This document shows positions 41,710 to 50,377 of a stretch of DNA of 64,000 nt, one piece after another. The translations under genes and the position numbers were made by a program. Within the stretch, counting starts at the first letter, position 1. Each line of letters begins with the position of its first letter. Origin of the DNA: Chryseobacterium sp. ISL-6 (GTDB taxonomy: Bacteria; Bacteroidota; Bacteroidia; Flavobacteriales; Weeksellaceae); contig NZ_JAGGPT010000010.1 of the NCBI RefSeq assembly GCF_018613715.1, positions 372,001-436,000 of the forward strand, read 5' to 3'. The notes below the pieces were generated by a model. That model was not told where the DNA came from. It did not search any database and saw only the letters and a program-made list of their open reading frames with translations.

Positions 41710-42351
41710 TTAAGGTGCCAACCGTGATATCTTCCAGTCGATATCTTCAAGTTGATAAATAATTCTGTCATGCAGCCTGTTTGGCCGTCCCTGCCAGAAT
41801 TCTATTTCATAAGGTTTTGCTATATAGCCACCCCAGTTTGCAGGTCTTGGAATTTCATTCTTTTCAAATTCTTTTTCCAGTTCTTTCAATTTAACTTCTA
41901 AAAACTCTCTATTGGGAATAACCTGGCTTTGTGGTGATACTACAGCACCCAACTGACTTCCTTTTGGACGAGAGTGAAAATATCCGTCACTCAGATTATC
42001 TGCAATTTTCTCTAAATCAGCTTTTATAATAACCTGTCTTTCCAACATTGGCCAGAAAAAATGGAGGCATGCTTTATGATTTTTTTCTATTGCTTTTCCT
42101 TTTCTGCTGTCATAGTTTGTATAAAAAATAAAACCCTCATAAGTATATGCCTTTAGCAAAACCATTCTTGTTCTCGGGCAACCATCATCTTCCACTGTAG
42201 AAATTGCCATAGCATTCACTTCAGAAGTACCCGCATTCTCAGATGCCTCAAGAAACCAGTCTCTAAATTGTTCAATAGGATTTTGTTTTATCTCACTTTC
42301 AATAAGTTGGGATTTCTCATACACTTTTCTCTTATCGTGAAGGTTTTCCAT
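41710..42351 (-). CDS. pdxH: Pyridoxamine 5'-phosphate oxidase
   Basis: The 213-residue FMN enzyme oxidises pyridoxine/pyridoxamine phosphate to PLP. Landmarks are AMAISTVEDDGCPRTRMVLL (FMN phosphate binding), GFIFYTNYDSRKGKAIEKN, RPKGSQLGAVVSPQSQVIP and the C-terminal EIEFWQGRPNRLHDR. Length and motif order are normal. It is divergent from the YqgE gene with only 24 bases between the start codons. Confidence 0.97.
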   Translation of the reverse strand: MENLHDKRKVYEKSQLIESEIKQNPIEQFRDWFLEASENAGTSEVNAMAISTVEDDGCPRTRMVLLKAYTYEGFIFYTNYDSRKGKAIEKNHKACLHFFWPMLERQVIIKADLEKIADNLSDGYFHSRPKGSQLGAVVSPQSQVIPNREFLEVKLKELEKEFEKNEIPRPANWGGYIAKPYEIEFWQGRPNRLHDRIIYQLEDIDWKISRLAP

Positions 42352-42375
42352 AAATATTTTTTATTAAATTTGAGT

Positions 42376-42924
42376 ATGAATTACTCATACAAAGGTAAAA
42401 TATTAATTTCCACACCCGATATTTCCGGCGATATTTTTTCCAGATCAGTAGTCCTAATTGTAGAACATAACGAAAGTGGCGCATTCGGCTTAATATTAAA
42501 CAAAAAGAACAGCCAGATGAGTACTAAGTTCAAAAACTTTTTCGATTTTAAAATCGAGGTATATGATGGCGGACCTGTAGAAAATGACAAGGTATTTTTT
42601 ATCGTAAAAGGGAAAAAAGTAACTGAGATCTACACTGATATTGCTGATGGGTTTTATCTTACAGAAGACATTGAGAACATCATCAGTGCTGTACTTAGTG
42701 GTGAGCTTAATATTGGTGATGTTAAGATCTTTTCCGGATATTCTGGCTGGGCGGCAAATCAATTAGATAGTGAGGTTCAGAAAAAAATGTGGACAGTAGT
42801 GGACATTTATAATTTGGATTATACCTTACCGAATGACCAAACCTTATGGAAATCTATTATGCAAAATCTCGGCGGCGAGTATTTACTCTGGGCAAATTCC
42901 CCTGAAGACATCTCGTTGAACTAA
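42376..42924 (+). CDS. YqgE/AlgH family protein
   Basis: I use the ATG at 42376 (182 residues). An upstream in-frame ATG would overlap pdxH and lacks family sequence. The start KGKILISTPDISGDIFSRSV is the family hallmark, followed by NESGAFGLILNKKNSQMSTK and FSGYSGWAANQLDSEVQ. The molecular function is not established. TAAATTTG (42365-42372) ends three bases before the ATG. Confidence 0.92.
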   Translation: MNYSYKGKILISTPDISGDIFSRSVVLIVEHNESGAFGLILNKKNSQMSTKFKNFFDFKIEVYDGGPVENDKVFFIVKGKKVTEIYTDIADGFYLTEDIENIISAVLSGELNIGDVKIFSGYSGWAANQLDSEVQKKMWTVVDIYNLDYTLPNDQTLWKSIMQNLGGEYLLWANSPEDISLN

Positions 42925-43249
42925 TTCGGTACTATTCAAAATGTTGCAAGTGAAAAATTAACAAATTTTAAGCTTATGTTAACCAATTTTTAAGAAAGAA
43001 TTCACGTTCTTTGAATAACTAAAAAGTCATTGAAATGAAAATCCTAAAGCAAATTATTTTATTTTTCTTTCCGGAAGTATTTTTAACTCTGAAACCTATA
43101 AAGGTAAGACGATCTAACAAGTAATTAATACGATAAAATGAGCGGGTCTCATCTCGTCAATTTTAGAAAAAAATACAATTTCTGATTTATTCAGAATAAA
43201 ACCCGGTAAAGGACTTTGGAACTTTTGTTGTTTACCGGGTTTGTCAATT
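42925..43249. other. Intergenic region after the YqgE gene
   Basis: About 325 bases. The only clear element is a terminator at 43195-43242. A 29-codon plus-strand frame (43035-43124) encodes a basic peptide with a hydrophobic start, MKILKQIILFFFPEVFLTLK. It has no supporting promoter with both boxes, so I do not call it a gene. Confidence 0.5.
43195..43242 (-). terminator. Intrinsic terminator of the class IV aminotransferase-like gene
   Basis: AAACCCGGTAAA (43199-43210) pairs with TTTACCGGGTTT (43231-43242) over a 20-nt loop. On the minus strand TTTTATTC follows. It lies eight bases after the stop codon. Confidence 0.75.
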
Positions 43250-44059
43250 TTAAAAACTTTTTTTCCAGCTTTCTACCAATTCTAAAAAACGGAAATTTTC
43301 AAAAGTTTTATTTCTTATTTTTCCTATAGAAAAAATACCTTTTTCATCAGAAATCATTAAGATCTCTTCGGCTTTTTGAGATTCAAATGCGATAATCTCG
43401 TGTTCCTGAATATCGGCAAGATTATTCTTATGTAAAAAAGTAACAAAATTCTCCATTAAAGGCGAAATATAAGCTCCCTCAGATTGCTTTGGAACTTTAA
43501 TTACATCACCTTCTAAAAACAAAAGATTCCCTGAAGTAGACCTTGCAATCCTTTTATTGGGATTAAGCAAAATAACATCATCCAGATCATTCTCCTGGGC
43601 GTAAATTCGTCCATAGATATTTTCAGGACAATGAACCCTGATATTGCTTAGCAGATTATTATTTACGTTGATCTCTTTGATCAGATCCAACTCCAAAGGT
43701 CTTTGATGAACATGAAGTATATCATTCATTTCTTCAACTTCATAAAAGTAAGAAATGGATGATTTTGCCAATGTCAGTCCATCTGTATTTCTAAAAACCT
43801 GAAAATTAATAATCCCGTTTTCAATACCTTTCCCATCGATAACATCCTTTTGAAAAAGGGATTGAAAAAACTCAAGGGTATAGGTCAGAGGAATATTCAT
43901 TCTCATCTTTCTCATGGATGCCATTAAGAAGAAGTAGCACTCTTCATCCATGATAAGTTTCGCTTCTCTTACGAAAAAAGAAACCTTTACAGCATCTCCC
44001 AAAAGGAATGCTCTATTCTTCACATTCAATTCTTCTGAAGTAAAATATTGATTTTCCAA
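43250..44059 (-). CDS. Class IV aminotransferase-like protein, probable pseudoenzyme
   Basis: The 269-residue protein aligns by eye with PabC/BCAT-type fold IV proteins: NRAFLLGDAVKVSFFVRE, then DDVILLNPNKR and STSGNLLFLEGDVIKVP. The residues that hold PLP appear changed. The Schiff-base Lys position falls on Arg in SNIRVHCPENIYG. The phosphate-binding Arg of HxxRL is replaced in CYFFLMASM. The Glu before the SNLF motif is Arg in IARSTSGN. It may have a structural or regulatory role. A START-like gene is 73 bases upstream on the same strand. Confidence 0.75.
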   Translation of the reverse strand: MENQYFTSEELNVKNRAFLLGDAVKVSFFVREAKLIMDEECYFFLMASMRKMRMNIPLTYTLEFFQSLFQKDVIDGKGIENGIINFQVFRNTDGLTLAKSSISYFYEVEEMNDILHVHQRPLELDLIKEINVNNNLLSNIRVHCPENIYGRIYAQENDLDDVILLNPNKRIARSTSGNLLFLEGDVIKVPKQSEGAYISPLMENFVTFLHKNNLADIQEHEIIAFESQKAEEILMISDEKGIFSIGKIRNKTFENFRFLELVESWKKSF

Positions 44060-44132
44060 TGTCTGATTTGTTTATAAAAAAATAATGAACGATAAATCGT
44101 TCATCAGTTTTATCATTTTGTACAGCTTGCCA

Positions 44133-44519
44133 TTAAGCTGCACCTAATTTTATTCTTAGATTTTCTATAAGATTCTCCCAATACATTGCATTTTCCTCTT
44201 CATTACCTTCTTCACAAAAGTCTGTAATATTTAAAGCTAAATCTTCAGTAATATCATCAATTGTGATTGTCATTTCAAAGAAATTCTTTGTCCCTTCATC
44301 TTCCTCCCATCTGAAACGTACGAAACCTTCTGGCTTATATCTAATCAAAGTGGCCTTTTCAGCAGGGCCTCCGCCCCAGCTGAAAAAGAAGTCATCCCCT
44401 TTCTCTACTACCTCATCTGCAAACCATTCAGATAATCCTTCTGCAGTCGCCAGATACTCATATAAAATCTCTGAAAGACAATGCATTGGAAATTCGTAAT
44501 GGACTTTAAGTTTCGCCAT
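44133..44519 (-). CDS. START-like / SRPBCC domain protein
   Basis: The 128-residue protein is almost entirely one helix-grip fold: KVHYEFPMHCLSEILYEYLA, then AEGLSEWFADEVVEKGDDFF and FFEMTITIDDITEDLALNIT. It has no signal peptide. It is an acidic Flavobacteriia-type AHSA1-like protein whose ligand is unknown. It probably shares a transcript with the class IV aminotransferase-like gene. Confidence 0.85.
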   Translation of the reverse strand: MAKLKVHYEFPMHCLSEILYEYLATAEGLSEWFADEVVEKGDDFFFSWGGGPAEKATLIRYKPEGFVRFRWEEDEGTKNFFEMTITIDDITEDLALNITDFCEEGNEEENAMYWENLIENLRIKLGAA

Positions 44520-44672
44520 ATAATCTTTGTTTTATCGTCCCGCAATATATAAATTAATTTTTTTATTACACAAAAATGTATTTACTTTTTTATACAATAT
44601 GTATGATATTTGTCACGGCTGTTAAATCCAAATCATACAAAGCTTTAAAAGCAAAAGATCCGATGCAAAGCA

Positions 44673-44701
44673 TAAAAAATCTCTTCTTTTTCAGAAGAGA
44701 T
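44673..44701 (-). terminator. Intrinsic terminator of the class III aminotransferase gene
   Basis: ATCTCTTCT and AGAAGAGAT form a 9-bp stem around TTTTC. On the minus strand TTTTTT follows. Confidence 0.85.
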
Positions 44702-44707
44702 CAATAT

Positions 44708-45889
44708 TTAATTTTCGTTCAATACATCAAGAATAATTTGGCACCCTTCTCTTATTTCATCAAGGGATATCGTTAATGGTGGGGAAATTCTCAGGTATTC
44801 ATTTCTGTACAATTGCCAGAATACAACCAATCCTTTCTCCATACATTTCTGAGCTACTTTTAAAGTATATTCAGGTGCTCCTAAGTTCACAGCCAGCATT
44901 AATCCGCGTCCATTTACATTTTTAATCTTAGGATGTACAAGCAGCTGTCTGAAAAGCTTTTCTTTTTCATCAACCTGATTCATTAAGCCACTTTCTAAAA
45001 CTTCTTTTAATGTTGCATGACTGGCAGCAGCAATAAGTGGATTACCTCCAAAAGTGGTAATGTGCCCTAATTTTGGAGAATGAGACAGGCTGTCCATGAT
45101 TTCTTTAGAGCTCATAAAAGCACCTACCGGAACACCTCCTCCCATTCCTTTTCCCATCACCAGAATATCAGGAACAATTCCATAATGTTCAAAAGAAAAC
45201 AATTTACCTGTTCTTCCGAATCCCGGTTGAATTTCATCTAAGATAAGAAGAGCCCCAACTTCTTCACATCGTTTCTTTAACTTCTTTAAATAATCATTTT
45301 CCGGAACCAAGAATCCCGCTGCTCCCTGTATGGTTTCTAATATGACACAAGCTGTTTTCCCGGTGATCTTATTTAAGTCATTTTCATTATTGAATTCTAT
45401 AAAGGACACCATGGGTAAAAGGGGGCGAAACTCTCTTTTATGGTATTCATTTCCAGAAACACTTAATGCCCCATGGGTATTCCCATGATAAGAATTTTTA
45501 AAAGAAACTATTTCTTCCCTTCCTGTATATCTTTTTGCCAGCTTTAAGCTTCCATCTATAGCCTCAGCCCCACTGTTTACTAAATAAGTAATTTCAAGGG
45601 GATCTGGAGTAGCTTCTGCAAGTAGTTTACATAAGGCTACAGGTTTATCCTGTGCATATTCTCCATATACCATGACATGAAGATACTTATCTGCCTGCTC
45701 TTTGATCGCATTAACTATTTTGGGATGAGAATGCCCCAATGTATTGGCAGAAACTCCTGCTACAAAATCGAGATACTTTTTACCATCTGTACCAAAAATA
45801 TAACTACCTTCTGCTTTTTCAACTTCAAAACCTGCCGCAAATTGAGTAGTCTGTGCCTGATAAGTAAAGAAACCTTTCTGCAATTCCAT
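44708..45889 (-). CDS. Class III (acetylornithine/GABA-type) PLP aminotransferase
   Basis: I use the ATG at 45889 (MELQKGFFTYQ, 393 residues); the longer frame to 45922 adds an unlikely hydrophobic stretch. Landmarks are VNSGAEAIDGSLKLAKRYTG for phosphate binding, LLILDEIQPGFGRTGKLF with the PLP-contacting Asp, and the Schiff-base Lys in LVMGKGMGGGVPVGAFMSS. It is closest in pattern to acetylornithine aminotransferase-like proteins, but no arginine genes are nearby, so the substrate is open. Confidence 0.92.
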   Translation of the reverse strand: MELQKGFFTYQAQTTQFAAGFEVEKAEGSYIFGTDGKKYLDFVAGVSANTLGHSHPKIVNAIKEQADKYLHVMVYGEYAQDKPVALCKLLAEATPDPLEITYLVNSGAEAIDGSLKLAKRYTGREEIVSFKNSYHGNTHGALSVSGNEYHKREFRPLLPMVSFIEFNNENDLNKITGKTACVILETIQGAAGFLVPENDYLKKLKKRCEEVGALLILDEIQPGFGRTGKLFSFEHYGIVPDILVMGKGMGGGVPVGAFMSSKEIMDSLSHSPKLGHITTFGGNPLIAAASHATLKEVLESGLMNQVDEKEKLFRQLLVHPKIKNVNGRGLMLAVNLGAPEYTLKVAQKCMEKGLVVFWQLYRNEYLRISPPLTISLDEIREGCQIILDVLNEN

Positions 45890-45950
45890 TTCAATAAAAA
45901 TTTTAGCAAAGCTAAAAAACATTCGCTAAACGCCGAAATTATCAAAGCAT

Positions 45951-45980
45951 AAAAAAGACCAACTTTTCAAGTTGGTCTTT
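45951..45980 (-). terminator. Intrinsic terminator of the fur-ostA operon
   Basis: AAAGACCAACTT (45954-45965) pairs with AAGTTGGTCTTT (45969-45980), a 12-bp stem with a 3-nt loop. On the minus strand it is followed by a T run. Confidence 0.85.
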
Positions 45981-45997
45981 ATCTTATATTTTAGAAG

Positions 45998-47740
45998 TTA
46001 CTTCCTAACCCTTTTAGGCTTTTTAGCTTCTTCTTTTGCTTTTTCTTTGTCAATTGCTTCTTTGGCACTATCATAGAGCTTATTATCAGCCTCATATTTT
46101 ATCTCTTCATAACCAGGAGTATCAACGAGTATATCCTGCCATTTCCTGATCCTGTCTTTTGTATTCCAATTAAAGTCTGCAAACTTACGTTTTGAAGGCT
46201 CAATTTTACTCATTGGATAGGTGTCTGAATTGGCACCAATATTACAGGAAACGATTTGAAGGACTCTGTTTTCGAACATAGCATCGATAATCCCACATGA
46301 AGTAAGGGTTATCCCAATTCTTTCATTCTCTTTTGTCTTTTCATTAAAATCATCCGCATAACTGATTGATTGAGCATTTCCTATAACTTTTGTTTCTTTT
46401 ACTTCGCTCTTTTCGTAATAAACCGTCATCAGCTTGCCTTTCACCTGGTTAAATTCATCTTTAAGATTAAGAGAATCCACTTTACTTATTGCAAAAGCGT
46501 TTCCTATGACCTTCAATGAATCCAGATCCTCTGTTGTACTATTAAAGTAGGCTTCTATTTTATCTCCGGTCACCTGCTTTTCTCCACTCCATAAAATTGG
46601 CGCGGTATACATATGCATGATTCCATCCGTTTCATTGAACGCAATTGAATCTGCACGTCCCTGAGCATTGGATTTATAAAATCTTCCTTTCCTGAAAGCT
46701 CTTAAAAAACTTTTTTTCTTTGTTACATCTGTTTCATCGGGCTTTTGATAAGAAATAATCTTTTCCGCTGCAAAATAGATAGAATCTTTCTCCAGAATTT
46801 TTACTGCATATGGGCTTTTAGTAATCATTGAAGAATCTTTCTTTTGAAAAATTTCTCCATACCCCCCTTTTACATATCTTTTTTCTTTAGGGTCATCCAG
46901 AGTTACATTTCCTGTTCCTGTTCCAAAACCTGTAAGCTGATTGAAATACAGATCGTCTCCGGTCAATATCTTATCATTGTAATGTATCCTTGAATTCTTA
47001 TTAAGGTAAGCCTCTTTAGAATTCATTTTATAAGTACCTCTTTCGGTATATATATAATTCTTGGGATTAACACGATTTGTTATGGTAGTCGGACCAAAGA
47101 ATTCAGCAACTTTGGTATTCTGATTTTGGTTGATATTAGGTCCTTCAATGATATAATCAGGTGTATCAATTTTTACATTACCCACAAAATCAATCAATTT
47201 GGTATCCAGAAAATAGGTAGCTGACTTTGTATACATTACGTTCTGTCCGTCAGATATAGTACCACCGGTATTAAAATAAGCCAGATTCGAAAGCTTATCA
47301 TAGTATAAGATCTCTGTTCTTATCGTTTGTTTGGGATCTGTAAGAACTACATTTTTCCTGGCAACTCCTTTTTGTGTATTGCCATCATATTCCATTTCCC
47401 CAGCTGTAATAACGGAGCCATCAGTATTTTGAAGTTTAGTATTTCCTATGGCCTTTACGAAGTTTTCTTCACTATACAATATCACTTCATCAGCAGTAAG
47501 AATAGAACCTTGATTTTCAATTTTTACATTTCCCTGAAGATATTGGTTACCATCATATTTTGCAGGATCTTTTTTTACAAAATCTGCGTGGATTATTTTT
47601 ATTTTATCTTCAGGTTTTGTTTGCTGAGGTGCATTTGTTACCGGAGCTTTTAAATAAGGATCCCTTTGCGCAGGTTTTTGTTGATCTTGCGCAAAAGTAA
47701 AAGTAGAAACAAAAAATAACAGAAAAAGGATCAGTCTCAT
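45998..47740 (-). CDS. OstA/LptA-like exported protein
   Basis: The 580-residue protein begins with a signal peptide (MRLILFLLFFVSTFTFAQ). It contains repeated OstA/LptA-type beta-jellyroll stretches such as YLQGNVKIENQGSILTADEV and KAIGNTKLQNTDGSVITAGE. OstA-like proteins carry lipopolysaccharide across the periplasm, so a role in LPS transport is likely. The tail is Lys/Arg-rich (KAKEEAKKPKRVRK). It starts three bases after the Fur-family gene, so the two are translationally linked. Confidence 0.9.
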   Translation of the reverse strand: MRLILFLLFFVSTFTFAQDQQKPAQRDPYLKAPVTNAPQQTKPEDKIKIIHADFVKKDPAKYDGNQYLQGNVKIENQGSILTADEVILYSEENFVKAIGNTKLQNTDGSVITAGEMEYDGNTQKGVARKNVVLTDPKQTIRTEILYYDKLSNLAYFNTGGTISDGQNVMYTKSATYFLDTKLIDFVGNVKIDTPDYIIEGPNINQNQNTKVAEFFGPTTITNRVNPKNYIYTERGTYKMNSKEAYLNKNSRIHYNDKILTGDDLYFNQLTGFGTGTGNVTLDDPKEKRYVKGGYGEIFQKKDSSMITKSPYAVKILEKDSIYFAAEKIISYQKPDETDVTKKKSFLRAFRKGRFYKSNAQGRADSIAFNETDGIMHMYTAPILWSGEKQVTGDKIEAYFNSTTEDLDSLKVIGNAFAISKVDSLNLKDEFNQVKGKLMTVYYEKSEVKETKVIGNAQSISYADDFNEKTKENERIGITLTSCGIIDAMFENRVLQIVSCNIGANSDTYPMSKIEPSKRKFADFNWNTKDRIRKWQDILVDTPGYEEIKYEADNKLYDSAKEAIDKEKAKEEAKKPKRVRK

Positions 47741-47743
47741 TGA

Positions 47744-48217
47744 TTAGTCATTCTTAATGCCATAAAAATATAGCGAATGAGAATCAATTTTTACGCCAAA
47801 AGCGTCTTCAATTGCTTCTTTGATCCCTTGAATTCTAGGATCACAAAATTCAATAATTTCCTCTATCTCTTTGTCTGAATCTTTTTTGTAGATTACTAAA
47901 TGATCATGTTGCTTATCAAAATAAGACTTTTCATAAGATGAAGACGTTAGTGTTTTTTCTCCAAATTGATGTTTACGGATTAATCCTGCATCAAGAAAAA
48001 TCTCAATTGTGTTATAAATTGTTGCTTTGGAAACATGATATTTCTTCTGCATCATCAGAAGATACAGATCATCCACATTGAAGTGGTGATCCATATTATA
48101 GATCTCTTCCAATATGGTGTATCTCTCAGGAGTATTTCGGAAACCCTTTTCCAATAAGTAGTTTCTCAAAACATCTTTGATAAGAGCTATATTTTTTTCT
48201 TTTTGTATAGTATCCAT
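47744..48217 (-). CDS. Fur family transcriptional regulator
   Basis: The 157-residue protein has the winged-helix of the Fur family: FRNTPERYTILEEIYNMDHH and VSKATIYNTIEIFLDAGLIR. The dimer domain has QHDHLVIYKKDSDKEIEEI, where the usual H-x-H-x-x-C-x-x-C zinc motif is replaced by YKKD; only one Cys (IEFCDPRI) follows. It probably binds metal at the regulatory site without the structural zinc. Whether it senses iron, peroxide or zinc is unclear. It lies 3 bases upstream of the OstA-like gene. Confidence 0.92.
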   Translation of the reverse strand: MDTIQKEKNIALIKDVLRNYLLEKGFRNTPERYTILEEIYNMDHHFNVDDLYLLMMQKKYHVSKATIYNTIEIFLDAGLIRKHQFGEKTLTSSSYEKSYFDKQHDHLVIYKKDSDKEIEEIIEFCDPRIQGIKEAIEDAFGVKIDSHSLYFYGIKND

Positions 48218-48282
48218 TAAAATAATTATCTACAAATTTATTAATTTTTATTTAAATAGATAGTATGCTTATTACTTGAAGC

Positions 48283-50274
48283 TTAGAAGTTATGACGCAA
48301 AAATCCAGCCTGTTCTATTTTTTTATCATATAAGGTCTCTTCAGTGATCGGTGCAGATTCCACAACAACATTGTGTGAAGTAACCCCCCAAGCCTTAAAG
48401 TCATCACTTCCGATGTATTTCACGAAGTTATAAATATTAAGTGTGATTTTCTGTTTTACCGTCAAAAGTATATCGTTGATATATGTATTATCTATAATTA
48501 CATATTTGAGGTCCGGAGGTATATTATGAGCTCTTAGAGACGGATGACTGCTTCTGGAAGGTATAGTACCATCTGCCATAAGATCTTTCAAAACCATATT
48601 AAAATAATCATTGATTCTACGGTCGACTTTAAAACCTAAAAGGAAATTAACCTTAAAAACCGTACCTGGTAAAATCTCATCTACAGTATATTTAAAAGTA
48701 TATGGATCTTCCTGATTAACAATGCTCAAAATAAAATAGTGATCAGCTCTTTTCGGCTGTTTTTTAATGATAGAATAAATAATTTTTGATTCTACCTCAT
48801 CATTCCTTTTTGCTCTGCTCAGGTAAGCAAGGTTTGTGGCATATTTAGGAATAGTTTCATCCAGTTTCATGTCTTTGATGATGGATACATATTTATCAAT
48901 TTTAACGTACTGAATAAAATTGGCTTTTATTAATCGTCCGTTATACCAGGCATACATACAAACCGCTATAAATCCACCCAATACCATTGTTAACCATCCG
49001 CCATCAACAAATTTAATCACATTCGCATAGAAAAAACCTGATTCAAGGAAAATATAAACGACAGCAAAACCTATTATAAAAACCTTACTGACTCTGGTTC
49101 TACTTAGCCAATACAGCAATAGAATAGTAGTCATTAACATGGTTATGGTAATCGTTAAACCATAGGCCGCCTCCATTCGTTCGGATTTCTGGAAGAATAT
49201 AACCACTACAAAACAGAATGCCATTAATCCCCAGTTTACTCCCGGAATATACATCTGTCCTTTTATCCCTGAAGGATATTCGATATGTTGATTTGGCCAG
49301 AATGAAATAGACATTGCTTCTGAGAACATGGTAAATGATCCTGTAATTACAGCCTGACTTGCAATAATAGCAGCAGCTGTTGCTAAGATCACTCCAGGAA
49401 GAACCGCCCATTGAGGCATAATTCCAAAGAAAGGATTAACTCCGTTAAATACCTGATGGTAGTTATCTAATAACCATGCACCTTGTCCCAGATAATTAAG
49501 AATAAGCATTAATTTAACAAAAACCCAGCTTATTCTGATGTTTTTAGCACCACAGTGTCCAAGATCTGAATATAAAGCTTCAGCACCCGTTGTACAAAGG
49601 AAAACAGCTCCCATGATCACAATAGCACTTGATGAATGGGTAATAAGATTATATGCATATATTGGATTGAATGCTCTTACAATCTCGATATGATCAAAAA
49701 TATGAACCGATCCGAAAGCCCCTAAAGCAAGAAACCATGTCACCATAACAGGTCCGAAAAATTTACCTATGGAAGCGGTTCCAAATTGTTGTACAACAAA
49801 TACAACAAACAGAATTACCAGGGTAATAATAACTACGGGGGTTTCCGGATTATATATTTTCAATCCTTCAATAGCTGACATAACAGTTAATGAAGGAGTA
49901 ATGACACTATCCGCAACAAGTGTTGATGCTCCAATAATCGCGACGACATAGAGCCACTTTTTCTTAAGTTTTTTTACGAGCGAATAAAGAGCTAAAATCC
50001 CACCTTCACCTTTATTATCTGCTCTTAGGGCGATAATTACATACTTTATCGTGGTTTGGAGTGTCAATGTCCAGATGATACATGAAAGCGCACCTTCAAT
50101 ATATTCATCAAATGGCATCGTAGCACCATCCTTTCGGGCATTCACGATTGCTTTCATTACGTACAATGGGGACGTTCCAATATCTCCGAAAACAATTCCG
50201 AGAGAGACGATAACCCCTACAAATGAAAGCTTCTTTAGGTCAAAATGATGACCCCCCTCTGTAACTTCTGCCAT
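48283..50274 (-). CDS. kup: KUP family potassium uptake transporter
   Basis: The 663-residue protein has about 12 membrane helices in the first 450 residues and a soluble C-terminal tail of about 200. The signature SLGIVFGDIGTSPLYVMKAI is at residues 23-42. Further family stretches are DNKGEGGILALYSLVKKLKK and TGAEALYSDLGHCGAKNIRI. It imports K+ with H+. A TAGATTTG box (50302-50295 on the minus strand) lies about 20 bases upstream of the start. Confidence 0.97.
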   Translation of the reverse strand: MAEVTEGGHHFDLKKLSFVGVIVSLGIVFGDIGTSPLYVMKAIVNARKDGATMPFDEYIEGALSCIIWTLTLQTTIKYVIIALRADNKGEGGILALYSLVKKLKKKWLYVVAIIGASTLVADSVITPSLTVMSAIEGLKIYNPETPVVIITLVILFVVFVVQQFGTASIGKFFGPVMVTWFLALGAFGSVHIFDHIEIVRAFNPIYAYNLITHSSSAIVIMGAVFLCTTGAEALYSDLGHCGAKNIRISWVFVKLMLILNYLGQGAWLLDNYHQVFNGVNPFFGIMPQWAVLPGVILATAAAIIASQAVITGSFTMFSEAMSISFWPNQHIEYPSGIKGQMYIPGVNWGLMAFCFVVVIFFQKSERMEAAYGLTITITMLMTTILLLYWLSRTRVSKVFIIGFAVVYIFLESGFFYANVIKFVDGGWLTMVLGGFIAVCMYAWYNGRLIKANFIQYVKIDKYVSIIKDMKLDETIPKYATNLAYLSRAKRNDEVESKIIYSIIKKQPKRADHYFILSIVNQEDPYTFKYTVDEILPGTVFKVNFLLGFKVDRRINDYFNMVLKDLMADGTIPSRSSHPSLRAHNIPPDLKYVIIDNTYINDILLTVKQKITLNIYNFVKYIGSDDFKAWGVTSHNVVVESAPITEETLYDKKIEQAGFLRHNF

Positions 50275-50350
50275 ATCAGCTAATTTTAAAAGCGCAAATC
50301 TACACTAAATTTATGACCTCAAGAACTTTTCTTCATGCATAGAATAAATG

Positions 50351-50375
50351 AAAAAACTTCCTTTCGGAAGTTTTT
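50351..50375 (-). terminator. Intrinsic terminator of pdhB
   Basis: AAAAACTTCC and GGAAGTTTTT form a 10-bp stem with a TTTC loop. On the minus strand a T run follows. It lies three bases after the pdhB stop codon. Confidence 0.85.
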
Positions 50376-50377
50376 CT

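Noticed and set aside
43035..43124. A 29-codon plus-strand frame starting MKILKQIILFFFPEV
   Set aside because: There is no promoter with both boxes, no operon partner and no recognisable similarity. Short open frames like this are expected in AT-rich gaps.
44576..44776. A 66-codon plus-strand frame with a hydrophobic start
   Set aside because: It runs into the end of the class III aminotransferase gene and across its terminator on the opposite strand, and has no family features.
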